A DNA stretch of 64,000 nucleotides from Trileptium ribeirensis (Eukaryota > Nematoda > Enoplea > Enoplida > Thoracostomopsidae): the NCBI GenBank assembly GCA_030248225.1, contig JASANE010029118.1, forward strand, positions 1 through 64,000, read 5' to 3'. The notes below the pieces were generated by a model. That model ran no database searches, was not told the DNA's origin, and was given only the letters and a program-made list of their open reading frames with translations. Shown here piece by piece: positions 1 through 12,116 of this stretch; position 1 is the first letter of the stretch; each line of letters begins with the position of its first letter. Both the position numbers and the translations under genes were made by a program.

Positions 1-413
1 TCGAGAACGTCAATGGGGACAGATGGAAAAGCGATAGCGTGCGGCCAAAGCCGAGAAGTAGGGCTTTATCCTGCGATATCAAGAACGTCAATGGGCAATG
101 GAAAATCGATAGCGTGCGGCCAAAGCCGAGAAGTAGGGCGTTATCTTAGAGAATATCGAGAACATCAATAGGGCATTGGTCAATCGATTTTTAGCTTGCG
201 GCCAAAGCCGAAAAAGTAGGGCGTTATCTTGAGGTGTCAGAGAACATCAATGGGACATTGATAAATGGATGGCTTGCAGGCCGGGGCAAGCCGAGCAAGT
301 AGGGCGTTATCTATTGAGATATCAAGAAACATCGATGGGCATTGGTAAATCGATAGCTTGCGGCCGAAGCCGAGAAGTAGGGCGTTATCTTTTTTTTTTT
401 TTTTTTTTTAGTT

Positions 414-455
<42 letters not shown>

Positions 456-3400
456 ATAAAAAAAAAAAAAATGAGATATCGAGAACATCAATGGGCATTG
501 GTAAATCGATAGCTTGCGGCCAAAGCCGAGAGTAGGGCGTTATTGTTTGAGATATCGAGAACGTCAATGGACAATGGAAAAGCGATAGCGTGCGGCCAAA
601 GCCGAGAAGTAGGGCGTTATCTTGAGAATATCGAGCAACATCGATGGGCATTGGTAAATCGATAGCTTGACGGCCAAGCCGAGAAGTAAGCGTCTATTTA
701 AAATATCAGCCAAGAACATCAATGGGCGTTGGTAAATCGATAGCTTGCGGCCAAAGCCAAGAAGTAGGGCGTTATCTGTTGAGATATCGAGAACATCAAT
801 GGGCATTGGTAAATCGATAGCTTCAGGCGGAGCCAAAAGTGACGGCGTCTGTCTGTTGCGATCTAGAGAACATCAATGGGCATTGGTAAATCGATAGCTT
901 GCGGCCAAAGCCGAGAAGTAGGGCGTTATCAATTGAGAAAATATCGAGAACATCAATGGGCATTGGTAAATCGATAGCTTGCGGCCAAAGCCAAGAAGTA
1001 GGGCGTTATCTTTTGAGATATCGAGAACATCAATGGGCATTGGTGAATCGATAGCTTACCGCCAAAGCCGAGAAGTAGGGCGTTATCTTGAGATATCGAG
1101 AACGTCAATGGGCAATGGAAAAGCGATAGCTTGCCGGCCAAAGCCGAGAAGTAGGGCGTTATCTAATGATATGGAGAACGTCTAATGGGCAATGGAAAAG
1201 CGATAGCGTGCAGCCAAAGCCGAGAAGTCAGGCGTTATCCCTGAGAAATATCAGAGAACGTCAATGGGCAATGGAAAAGCGATAGCTTGCGGCCAAAGCC
1301 GAGAAGTAGGGCGTTATCCTGAGATATCGAGAACGTCAATGGGCAATAGGGAAAAGCGATAGCGTGGCGGCCAAAGCCGAGAAAGTAGGGCGTTATCCTA
1401 AGATAGGGAGAACGTCAATGGGCAATGGAAAAGCGATAGCGTGCCGGCGAAAGCCGAGAAGTCAGGGCGTTATCCTGAGATATCAGAGAACGTCAATGGG
1501 CAATGGAAAAGCGATAGCTTGCGGCCAAAGCCGAGAAGTAGGGCGTTATCCTGAGATATCGAGAACGTCAATGGGCAATGGAAAAGCGATAGCGTGCGGC
1601 CAAAGCCGAGAAGTAGGGCGTTATCCTGAGATATCGAGAACGTCAATGGGCAATGGAAAAGCGATAGCGTGCGGCCAAAGCCGAGAAGTAGGGCGTTATC
1701 CTGAGATATCGAGAACGTCAATGGGCAATGGAAAAGCGATAGCTTGCGGCCAAAGCTGAGAAGTAGGGCGTTATCCTGAGATATCGAGAACGTCAATGGG
1801 CAATGGAAAAGCGATAGCGTGCGGCCAAAGCCGAGAAGTAGGGCGTTATCCTGAGTTATCGAGAACTTAATTGTGCAATGGAAAAGCGATAGCGTGCGGC
1901 CAAAGCCGAGAAGTAGGGCGTTATCCTGAGATATCGAGAACGTCAATGGGCAATGGAAAAGCGATAGCTTGCGGGCCAAAGCCGAGAAGAAGATTAGGGC
2001 GTTATCCTGAGATATTTCGAGAACGTCAATGGGCAATGGAAAAGCGATAGCGTCCAGGCCAAAGCCAGAAGTAGGGCGTTATCCTGAGATATCGAGAACG
2101 TCAATGGGCAATGGAAAAGCGATAGCGTGCGGCCAAAGCCGAGAAGCAGGGCGTTATCCTGAGATATCGAGAACGTCAATGGGCAATGGAAAAAGCGATA
2201 GCTTGCGGCCAAAGCCGAGAATTAGGGCGTTATCCCTAAGATATCGAGAACGTCAATGGGCAATGGAAAAGCGATAGCGTGCGGCCAAAGCCGAGAAGTA
2301 GGGCGTTATCCTGAGATATCGAGAACGTCAATGGGCAATGGAAAAGCGATAGCTTGCGGCCAAAGCTGAGAAGTAGGGCGTTATCCTGAGATATCGAGAA
2401 CGTCAATGGGCAATGGAAAAGCGATAGCGTGCGGCCAAAGCCGAGAAGTAGGGCGTTATCCTGAGATATCGAGAACGTCAATGGGCAATGGAAAAGCGAT
2501 AGCGTGCGGCCAAAGCCGAGAAGTAGGGCGTTATCCTGAGATATCGAGAACGTCAATGGGCAATGGAAAAGCGATAACGAGCAGCCAAATCCAAGAAGTA
2601 GACAGTAATCCAGAGATATCGAGAACGTCAATGGGCAATGGAAAAGCGATAGCGTGCGGGCCAAAGCCGAGAAAGTAGGGCGTTATCCTGAGATATCGAG
2701 AACGTCAATGGGCAATGGAAAAGCGATAGCGTGCGGCCAAAGCCGAGAAGTAGGGCGTTATCCTGAGATATCGAGAACGTCAATGGGCATTGGTAAATCG
2801 ATAGCGTGCGGCCAAAGCCGAGAAGTAGGGCGTTATCCTGAGATATCGAGAACGTCAATGGGCATTGGTAAATCGATAGCTTGCGGCCAAAGCCGAGAAG
2901 TAGGGCGTTATCCTGAGATATCGAGAACGTCAATGGGCATTGGTAAATCGATAGCTTGCGGCCAAAGCCGAGAAGTAGGGCGTTATCCTGAGATATCGAG
3001 AACGTCAATGGGCAATGGAAAAGCGATAGCGTGCGGCCAAAGCCGAGAAGTAGGGCGTTATCCTGAGATATCGAGAACGTCAATGGGCAATGGAAAAGCG
3101 ATAGCGTGCGGCCAAAGCCGAGAAGTAGGGCGTTATCCTGAGATATCGAGAACGTCAATGGGCAATGGAAAAGCGATAGCGTGCGGCCAAAGCCGAGAAG
3201 TAGGGCGTTATCCTGAGATATCGAGAACGTCAATGGGCAATGGAAAAGCGATAGCGTGCGGCCAAAGCCGAGAAGTAGGGCGTTATCCTGAGATATCGAG
3301 AACGTCAATGGGCAATGGAAAAGCGATAGCGTGCGGCCAAAGCCGAGAAGTAGGGCGTTATCCTGAGATATCGAGAACGTCAATGGGCATTGGTAAATCG

Positions 3401-3495
3401 ATAGCGTGCGGCCAAAGCCGAGAAGTAGGGCGTTATCTTGAGATATCGAGAACGTCAATGGGCAATGGAAAAGCGATAGCGTGCGGCCAAAGCCG
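1..3495. repeat. 75-bp tandem satellite array (about 46 units)
   Basis: Units of 75 bp (for example starts at 1553 and 1628) run from the window edge to about 3495. Each holds the marks GAGATATCGAGAACGTCAAT, CGATAGC and GTAGGGCGTTATC. Two unit types alternate in blocks: one with GGGCAATGGAAAAGCG, one with GGGCATTGGTAAATCG. Units at about 1550-3490 are nearly identical; those at 1-1500 carry many indels and substitutions, as at the ageing edge of an array. Because 75 is a multiple of three, long frames stay open on both strands (295 codons on minus, 315 on plus) as a 25-residue repeat. I read this as non-coding satellite DNA. A run of T followed by a run of A at about 390-470 breaks the array and may be an assembly fault. 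Confidence 0.95.
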
Positions 3496-4051
3496 GGGAT
3501 CGGACGGATATCCACAGACTAAAAGCTGGGAGGGGTGCGGACCACTGCCGTGGCTACGGTCCTGTATACATGATAAAATCATTTCGTTATTGCTATTATA
3601 ACAAGATTTTGTTATCATTATTCGCGTTACGATAATCTAGAAATGTATATATTTTTGTGGTACAATACTGATAGATACTAATCATAGACAGCCTTTAAAT
3701 ATTATTCTATATTTTTGTATAAAAGGCGCCAACCGAATGTATAATTATTGTTTTATTATGAGTATAATTTAAAATTAATTATACGGGATTAGTTATAATT
3801 ATATGATATAATTTTTAGGTTACATAATAATAATAATGTGCACCATAATAATTATTATTATAATTATACGGACAGAAATGAAGGTAAATCTTTTGCGAAG
3901 AGTTCCCTAAAAATTATTAGCCTGTTTCTAATCTGCTTGCTATTGGCGAATTTTTCGTGAACGGATTTACGTTTCTGTCCGTAAACTGAATTATAATGAT
4001 TTATGTTTTTATATTATAATAAAGCTATGTATAATGGTGATATGTTGAAGT
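3496..4051. other. AT-rich non-coding stretch
   Basis: Strongly AT-rich sequence between the 75-bp satellite and a MITE, with many TAATAATAAT-type runs. No splice-framed coding segment, RNA gene or clear repeat boundary seen. Confidence 0.6.
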
Positions 4052-4455
4052 TTAGGTTTTTTGGGTCCACAAGTGTGTCTGGACTTAAATATTTTTATGT
4101 CGACCCAAAAAATTTTACTGGACCCAAGCTGGACTCAGGGCAGTTTCGGCTTTGGGGACATAGGATTTGCAAATATATTCTATTACAAAGTGCAGGCTTT
4201 TAGCCGTTCGTACTTACATTGTGTACACAGTTGCTTACTGCTGATTTCATGGATAGCCCTCGTCCTTTATCCTAGCTTGGGACAGGCACAGAATAGTTTA
4301 TGTGTTTCTAATAATGTAAAATTGCGTTTCGTAATTACTTTTCTTTATTGTGTAAAAATTTGTAAAATTCTCGAGCCAAAAATTGTTAATCTGGACCTAT
4401 AGTTTGAGGTCTGGACCCAAGCTGTACCCAGGGTCCGTTTTGAAAAAAAACCCTG
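4052..4455. mobile_element. hAT-like MITE, 404 bp, 8-bp target duplication
   Basis: The element is bracketed by the direct repeat GTTGAAGT at 4044-4051 and 4456-4463, the 8-bp duplication size typical of hAT transposons. The right end reads inward as CAGGGTTTTTTTTC; the left end is TTAGGTTTTTTGGGTCCA, a decayed form of the same terminus. The sequence GGGTCCA recurs near both ends. No transposase is visible, so it would have moved with enzyme from elsewhere. A reverse-complement relative lies at 29141-29550. Short frames inside are chance. Confidence 0.8.
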
Positions 4456-4463
4456 GTTGAAGT

Positions 4464-5136
4464 AGTCGAGAATCCTGTGGGTTTCTCTTAATAAAACACA
4501 ATTTATATCCGTTAGGTATGCTGCGTGAAAGAAGAATTGCTTAATTCTTTTAGTGTTCCAAAACAACTGTGTCCCGCGTTCAAAGGAGGTTCGTTTAAGT
4601 CTCGATGCGATATTTAACATTATCTAATCGAGATTGGATCATCCTATTGTGTCATTGTGGTAAAATGCGCTACGGAATTCAGTCTAGTCAATCTAAAATT
4701 ACTGCATTATTTTCTGTTCGCGAAAATTAAAATTGTTGCCGAACGAAATTTTATCACATTCAATAATTAGAAAGGATTATGTTCACGAAAAATATGTAAC
4801 TGATAAACTATGGCACCATTTCGTCATGCGGTCGCATTTACATTGAATTTGTTTGTGAACACAGACGAATGCATTATAAAAAACTGATAATCGTCGTAGA
4901 ACTGTCATTTGCGGGCTGCAAATCAATGGTATTATGGCAGAGATCATAATATGTTATTAGGCACCGGCATGTTATTTGTGTCTCATAAAAAACGATGACA
5001 AAAGTTGCCCCGTAGTGCCTTTGCCCCGGTGTTCGAGCCCTAAGCTCCCCGATTTACATTTTCGCTATCTCCCAAAACTACCGAAAATCCGGACAGGCCA
5101 GTTTTCATGGGCGCAAACACGGGGGGGGGGTTTGGG
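4464..5136. other. Non-coding spacer between MITE and 149-bp satellite
   Basis: No coding exon or RNA gene recognised. A run of ten G at about 5121-5130 sits just before the first satellite unit. Confidence 0.5.
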
Positions 5137-8100
5137 GTCGTAGGCTTACTAACACAAATATTTATACGAGTATTTGAGGGGTCACTTGATACGATCCGAA
5201 TTGATGAGGTTTTCACAATATGTATGCACTTGCTTTATACTAGTATACGTAGGTGTAGTATGATGCACAGATGGACTTAACCTTAGTCGTAGGCTTAGTA
5301 ACGCAAAGATTTATACGAGTATTTGAGGAGGAACTTGATACGGTCCGAATTGATGAGGTTTTCACAATATGTATGCACTTGCTTTATACTAGTATACGTA
5401 GGTGTAGTATGATGCACAGATGGACTTAACCTTAGTCGTAGGCTTAATAACACAAAGATTTATACGAGTATTTGAGGGGTCACTTGATAGGATCCGAATT
5501 GATGAGGTTTTCACAATATGTATGCACTTGCTTTATACTAGTATACGTAGGTGTAGTATGATGCACAGATGGACTTAACCTTAGTCGTAGGCTTAGTAAC
5601 ACAAAGATTTATACGAGTATTTGAGGAGGAACTTGATACGATCCGAATTGATGAGGTTTTCACAATATGTATGCACTTGCTTTATACTAGTATACGTAGG
5701 TGTAGTATGATGCACAGATGGACTTAACCTTAGTCGTAGGCTTAGTAACACAAAGATTTATACGAGTATTTGAGGAGGAACTTGATACGGTCCGAATTGA
5801 TGAGGTTTTCACAATATGTATGCACTTGCTTTATACTAGTATACGTAGGTGTAGTATGATGCACAGATGGACTTAACCTTAGTCGTAGGCTTAGTAACAC
5901 AAAGATTTATGCGAGTATTTGAGGAGGAACTTGATACGGTCCGAATTGATGAGGTTTTCACAATATGTATGCACTTGCTTTATACTATTATACGTAGGTG
6001 TAGTATGATGCACAGATGGACTTAACCTTAGTCGTAGGCTTAGTAACACAAAGATTTATACGAGTATTTGAGGAGGAACTTGATACGGTCCGAATTGATG
6101 AGGTTTTCACAATATGTATGCACTTGCTTTATACTAGTATACGTAGGTGTAGTATGATGCACAGATGGACTTAACCTTAGTCGTAGGCTTAGTAACACAA
6201 AGATTTATACGAGTATTTGAGGAGGAACTTGATACGATCCGAATTGATGAGGTTTTCACAATATGTATGCACTTGCTTTATACTAGTATACGTAGGTGTA
6301 GTATGATGCACAGATGGACTTAACCTTAGTCGTAGGCTTAGTAACACAAAGATTTATACGAGTATTTGAGGAGGAACTTGATACGATCCGAATTGATGAG
6401 GTTTTCACAATATGTATGCACTTGCTTTATACTAGTATACGTAGGTGTAGTATGATGCACAGATGGACTTAACCTTAGTCGTAGGCTTAGTAACACAAAG
6501 ATTTATACGAGTATTTGAGGAGGAACTTGATACGGTCCGAATTGATGAGGTTTTCACAATATGTATGCACTTGCTTTATACTAGTATACGTAGGTGTAGT
6601 ATGATGCACAGATGGACTTAACCTTAGTCGTAGGCTTAGTAACACAAAGATTTATACGAGTATTTGAGGAGGAACTTGATACGGTCCGAATTGATGAGGT
6701 TTTCACAATATGTATGCACTTGCTTTATACTAGTATACGTAGGTGTAGTATGATGCACAGATGGACTTAACCTTAGTCGTAGGCTTTGTAACACAAAGAT
6801 TTATACGAGTATTTGAGGAGGAACTTGATACGATCCGAATTGATGAGGTTTTCACAATATGTATGCACTTGCTTTATACTAGTATACGTAGGTGTAGTAT
6901 GATGCACAGATGGACTTAACCTTAGTCGTAGGCTTAGTAACACAAAGATTTATACTAGTATTTGAGGATGAACTTGCTACGTTCCTTATTGATGAGGTTT
7001 TCACAATATGTATGCACTTGCTTTATACTAGTATACGTAGGTGTAGTATGATGCACAGATGGACTTAACCTTAGTCGTAGGCTTAGTAACACAAAGATTT
7101 ATACGAGTATTTGAGGAGGAACTTGATACGATCCGAATTGATGAGGTTTTCACAATATGTATGCACTTGCTTTATACTAGTATACGTAGGTGTAGTATGA
7201 TGCACAGATGGACTTAACCTTAGTCGTAGGCTTAGTAACACAAAGATTTATACGAGTATTTGAGGAGGAACTTGATACGATCCGAATTGATGAGGTTTTC
7301 ACAATATGTATGCACTTGCTTTATACTAGTATACGTAGGTGTAGTATGATGCACAGATGGACTTAACCTTAGTCGTAGGCTTTGTAACACAAAGATTTAT
7401 ACGAGTATTTGAGGAGGAACTTGATACGATCCGAATTGATGAGGTTTTCACAATATGTATGCACTTGCTTTATACTAGTATACGTAGGTGTAGTATGATG
7501 CACAGATGGACTTAACCTTAGTCGTAGGCTTTGTAACACAAAGATTTATACGAGTATTTGAGGAGGAACTTGATACGATCCGAATTGATGAGGTTTTCAC
7601 AATATGTATGCACTTGCTTTATACTAGTATACGTAGGTGTAGTATGATGCACAGATGGACTTAACCTTAGTCGTAGGCTTTGTAACACAAAGATTTATAC
7701 GAGTATTTGAGGAGGAACTTGATACGATCCGAATTGATGAGGTTTTCACAATATGTATGCACTTGCTTTATACTAGTATACGTAGGTGTAGTATGATGCA
7801 CAGATGGACTTAACCTTAGTCGTAGGCTTTGTAACACAAAGATTTATACGAGTATTTGAGGAGGAACTTGATACGATCCGAATTGATGAGGTTTTCACAA
7901 TATGTATGCACTTGCTTTATACTAGTATACGTAGGTGTAGTATGATGCACAGATGGACTTAACCTTAGTCGTAGGCTTTGTAACACAAAGATTTATACGA
8001 GTATTTGAGGAGGAACTTGATACGATCCGAATTGATGAGGTTTTCACAATATGTATGCACTTGCTTTATACTAGTATACGTAGGTGTAGTATGATGCACA

Positions 8101-8356
8101 GATGGACTTAACCTTAGTCGTAGGCTTTGTAACACAAAGATTTATACGAGTATTTGAGGAGGAACTTGATACGATCCGAATTGATGAGGTTTTCACAATA
8201 TGTATGCACTTGCTTTATACTAGTATACGTAGGTGTAGTATGATGCACAGATGGACTTAACCTTAGTCGTAGGCTTAGTAACACAAAGATTTATACGAGT
8301 ATTTGAGGAGGAACTTGATACGATCCGAATTGATGAGGTTTTCACAATATGTATGC
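5137..8356. repeat. 149-bp tandem satellite, 21 full units plus a partial
   Basis: The mark GTCGTAGGCTTAGTAACACA recurs at 5137, 5286, 5435, 5584 and so on to 8266. That is exactly 21 steps of 149 bp with no net indel, followed by a part unit that decays at about 8356. Units contain TATACTAGTATACGTAGGTG, a partly palindromic core. Variants include GATACGATCCG versus GATACGGTCCG and GGCTTAGTAAC versus GGCTTTGTAAC; six adjacent units at about 7379-8124 share the latter. One unit (about 6950-6990) has a cluster of private changes. Confidence 0.96.
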
Positions 8357-8924
8357 TCTTACTTATACGAATATAGGACGTATAGTATCGGACAGTAATC
8401 AAAGCAAACTTTTCGCGAAATATTCGCCAACAGTTCCCCGAACAATTTGCGATAAATGATTTGACTTTATTTCTGTGCGTAACTGTACATGTTACATTAT
8501 AGTCCCAACTACCGTTGGTCCTTTAGTGCACTAAATTATAACCCTTTATGCTATTTTGACGCAAAGATATGACCAAATAGTTGTGCCTTTTACTACTTTT
8601 TCTGTTTCCAAGCTGAAGTTTGCGACGCCGAGCGTCCAAACTGAATTTTGTGCTCGTTTGTGCATTATAATGTTGTGGCGACTAGTATAATAACGGCAAT
8701 TTATTACATAGCTAGGCATAAAGATTTTTTCTGTCGATTTCTTGTTGATTTTCTTTTCGTTATCTTTTTTGCAGTTATCATTAAAATCCAACAATTTTTA
8801 TGGTAGTTGGCCGAGCTATTCGCCTACTATATGGATGTGCCTGTGTAAAAACACAATATTGTTGTTATAATGTATGTAATATTATATACATGTTTGTAGT
8901 TATGTTCAATTTGGGTTATCAGTG
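8357..8924. other. Non-coding stretch left of the palindrome
   Basis: Unique-looking AT-rich DNA. No exon supported. It ends where homology to the right arm begins (shared GGCAACAAC near 8925). Confidence 0.5.
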
Positions 8925-11240
8925 GGCAACAACGTAATTCAAACCTGTGCCACCAACACACCATTGCATAAAGCAGAGTTGGAAGGGCAACTGTTTTATA
9001 AAGATAATGGATGGCTTGAGGGCGTAGCTCCCAGCTGTTTACAATAAATTTATTAAGAGCAAAAAGAATTCTGAAGGCCTTAAGCCATGATTCTTCGATG
9101 TGTGTTTTGCAAGTTAATCCCTTATGAAAGACTAGACCAAGATATTTAACCTTTGTAGTCCAATCGAATAGTCACGTCCCAAAATTTGACCGTCCAGTCG
9201 TTTTTCCTCAAAGGCGATACCCTTACACTTTCCTGCATTGACAGAGGCCTCTATCACAGCACCACACATCAAGTGAGTTTAGGGACCGTTGACGTCTATT
9301 GCAAGTGGCCCTTAGACATCTAGAATATCAAAAGGACGAGGTCATCAGAGTAGCCTACACACCAGGGAGTAACCGGAATTCCGGTTCCGGTTCCGCGGAA
9401 ATCATGCTTTACCGGTTCCGGTTCCGGCAAAAGGCAAAAACCATACCGGAACCGGAATTCCGGTTTAAAAATTTGTTTGAAATTTTCCACGTTTTTTGCT
9501 TTATCCTGCAATCCAAACATATGTATGTAATATATATTATACAATGATCAAGCTCCAATACAACCAAGCAAAAGAAAAGATTAACTAACCAATTTGCCGT
9601 GTAAAACGTAAGTAGTGCACATAATTTGAGCAGGAATTTTTCATAATAACCTGCAGGAGTTTCTTAAATCAAAGCCAAATCAATACTTGTAGCAGCTATT
9701 TTACACATCCAGAAGTCTGTTGGATACGTTTGAATTAAACCGGTCCAACTCGGTAACAGAGTATGCATTACGCAGAAGTACTTAGGGTATGCTTGGCTAA
9801 CATAAATTGCGTCAAGCACCCGCCAGTGCGCTTGTAAACTTGGTAAATCAGTCTTAACTAAACTAAACTACCGTTATCTGCAACGCAACTAGAAACGGCT
9901 TTGTTGGCCAACAAACTGTGTTTATTGAAACTGTGCGAGCAGCATCACAGGTCTCATTTATAGCATTCTGAGTATAAAGTTATCATCATTATGATCTAAC
10001 TGACGGGCACTGTTTGTTTCAACGCTAGCCTAAACAGTGTCTCTGACCACTGATCAGAAAATTACCTTCTATCTATTATTTTTCTCTTAGAATTATATAA
10101 ACCAATAATTTTAAGTTTCCTACAGAAGAACATACAACAAACGTATGTGTAGTAAAGGGAGGCGACTGGAGACAGAGCGAAAGTGTGTATTCTACGCTCC
10201 AAGCTTTGTAAGCATATTCGATTTGACGCAGTATATGCAATGGTGTATAGTGGAAGGCATTTTTGCTCTGGGTGTCCAAAAATCGACATGATCGATAAAT
10301 AGACATTATTAGCTTCATCAGTCTCTTTAAAGTTTCAGAAAGGCAATAATACCATCGCAAAACAATAAGTTTAATGTAAAAGTTATTTTTAATGCATTTT
10401 AAATCCACTATACCTTCATTTCTTCAATCATCTGTTTTACTATATATAAATTTCGAAGACCAGGTTCCGGTTCCGGTTTAAATGGACGGTTCCGGTTGCT
10501 GGTTCCGGTTCCGGTTATTCCCTGCTACACACAGAACCAAATTGTCATTAATTCTGCTAGAAATACCATTTACGCCAGAGCACATGAGCAAGTACTCTTT
10601 TCTGGGGGAAAACCCTAGTAACTCTGACTGTTTGCCGAGCCTGTTCCTTTTCAGCGACAAGCACTCTGGTACTTAGTACGTAGCTTATATATGTATCCAA
10701 ATTTTGATGAGATTTTGAGTACCAAATTCATCCATACTTATTAAAATAAACTCCAATTTAGTGCAGTCAAAACGCTTCACAAATATGTAGGAACACTGCA
10801 TACATATATTTGCCAGAAAATATCCTGCTCAATCCATACCGTAGTAATGGTACTTCTTCGTTCCCGATAGGCATGTTGATTGGCATGTAATTTTAGAAAG
10901 TCATATATTATGAAATCTATCACTAATCTTTCAAAGTTTTCAATCTAACAGTTTAATAGATGTGAATGGTTTTGGCTCAGTATAGTCGTCTTATGTCGCT
11001 TTGGCGATAAAAACAATTTTAATCTGTCCACATAGGACTGATACGTACATATCATTAAGTCTTAGTGTCATACAATTTATTTTACTTATACCTGGGCCTC
11101 CTGACTTCAGGAAGACGGGAAAAATACCATCAGGGCCTGGAGACTTAAGTCCTACAACGTCATGAAGCCCATTTTATCTTTTCTGAATCAACTACCTCGT
11201 TCATAACAATATCCATTTTAGATATTCTAATCGATCTTTC
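8925..11240 (-). mobile_element. LINE reverse-transcriptase relic, left-arm copy, truncated at the palindrome edge
   Basis: Mirror of the LINE at 16590-19640. On the minus strand it holds the decayed SPGPDG fingers motif, the region up to the YSDD active-site block, and the segment ending VALPTLLYAMVCWWH, where the arm stops. It lacks the RNase H part that the right copy keeps. A hAT-like element interrupts it at 9363-10524. It has many stops and frameshifts and is not functional. Confidence 0.8.
9363..10524. mobile_element. hAT-like non-autonomous element, left-arm copy
   Basis: Flanked by CTACACAC at 9355-9362 and 10525-10532, the reverse complement of the right-arm duplication. The left end reads CAGGGAGTAACCGGAATTCC and the right end reads inward CAGGGAATAACCGG. 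CCGGAACCGG motifs cluster beneath both ends. The 1162-bp body shows no transposase. Confidence 0.85.
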
Positions 11241-11379
11241 TAAATCATAATGGAGCCCTGAACATGTACTTCCAGAAGTAACTTCAGAACATCCATGCCA
11301 TACTCAGTTTAGAAATCTTTAAGATAAATAAGTTGTCCGAAAATCGTCTGATTGATTATGCCAAATATTTGACGAGCCG

Positions 11380-11520
11380 TTAAACTTTGGAGTCCTGTGC
11401 ACCAAGTCGCAAAAAGAACTTCACGTTCGTCTTTTCCTCTCTAACAAGCTTTTTTCGGATTTTCGGAGTCCTGTGCACCCAGTCGCAAAAAAGAATTTTT
11501 ATGTTCGTCTTTTGCTCTCT
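11380..11520. repeat. Local tandem duplication of about 85 bp in the left arm
   Basis: The text GGAGTCCTGTGCACC followed by AGTCGCAAAAA occurs twice, about 75-80 bp apart, and again in mirror form at 16310-16430. It serves as a further shared landmark of the two arms. Confidence 0.6.
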
Positions 11521-11654
11521 TCAAATTTTTCTTGTATCCTGCAGAAAGTATAGTACTTTTTACATGATCTGTCATCTCTATACGTCATGGCCATTCCAAT
11601 CTTCAATGTCATACTTCAGAAGCTGGAGAGTTACTTCATTATTATAGGCTGGAT

Positions 11655-11765
11655 GGCGGCAACCCCGAAAAACCCTGAAAACCCCGAAATTGAAAAAGCC
11701 CGAAACGACCGAAAAAACTCTGAAAACCACCGAATTCTGACGCGGAACCCCGAAAATTTTAATGA
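11655..11765. repeat. Low-complexity CCCCGAAAA-type tract
   Basis: Short direct repeats of AACCCCGAAAA, CCCTGAAAA and related words, mirrored at 16060-16160. Frames open through it are compositional. Confidence 0.6.
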
Positions 11766-11897
11766 ATTTTATATCCACATATTGACAGCAAATAACCCTG
11801 CATTGTAGCCGCCCGTCAAATAGTGGTAGCCCGAGTACACACTGTTTTGCATGTGTGCCAGTATTAATAGCAAATAACCGTTGAGGGCGGATTTTCG

Positions 11898-12116
11898 GTG
11901 AACGCTGACTTGTTGGCAGAAAACCAACGAGAGGAGTCCTTGATCGCTCAGCGCGTTGTTTACGGCGCGGACAAGATTGCTGGAGGGCCGCTGATGGTGG
12001 AATTGTCCCCTGATCTTTTGAAGTCGATTGCGGGTTCCAGCCGTCGTTATCGTCAAGGGTTGGAAGACAAAGCAGCCGACGTAGCTAGGTTGGGTGCGCA
12101 GAAGATTCGAAAGTAA
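11898..12116 (+). other. 72-codon open frame kept in both palindrome arms (left copy)
   Basis: Reads MNADLLAENQREESLIAQRV onward and ends GAQKIRK. The mirror copy at 15702-15920 (minus) has the same length with only a few amino-acid changes. The coding sense opposes the LINE that surrounds it. Composition (charged, alanine-rich) looks more protein-like than nearby frames, and the region downstream (to about 12240) continues with KMKKRAVDAESAAQS after a stop. I do not recognise the family. It may be a remnant of another mobile-element protein. Confidence 0.35.

Noticed and set aside
2628..3601. Long overlapping frames (295 and 315 codons) on both strands
   Set aside because: Both arise from the 75-bp unit being 25 codons long. 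They show the same 25-residue repeat with no sign of real protein constraint.
5137..8356. CRISPR-like regular array
   Set aside because: Units are directly abutting with no unique spacers, and the window is animal DNA.
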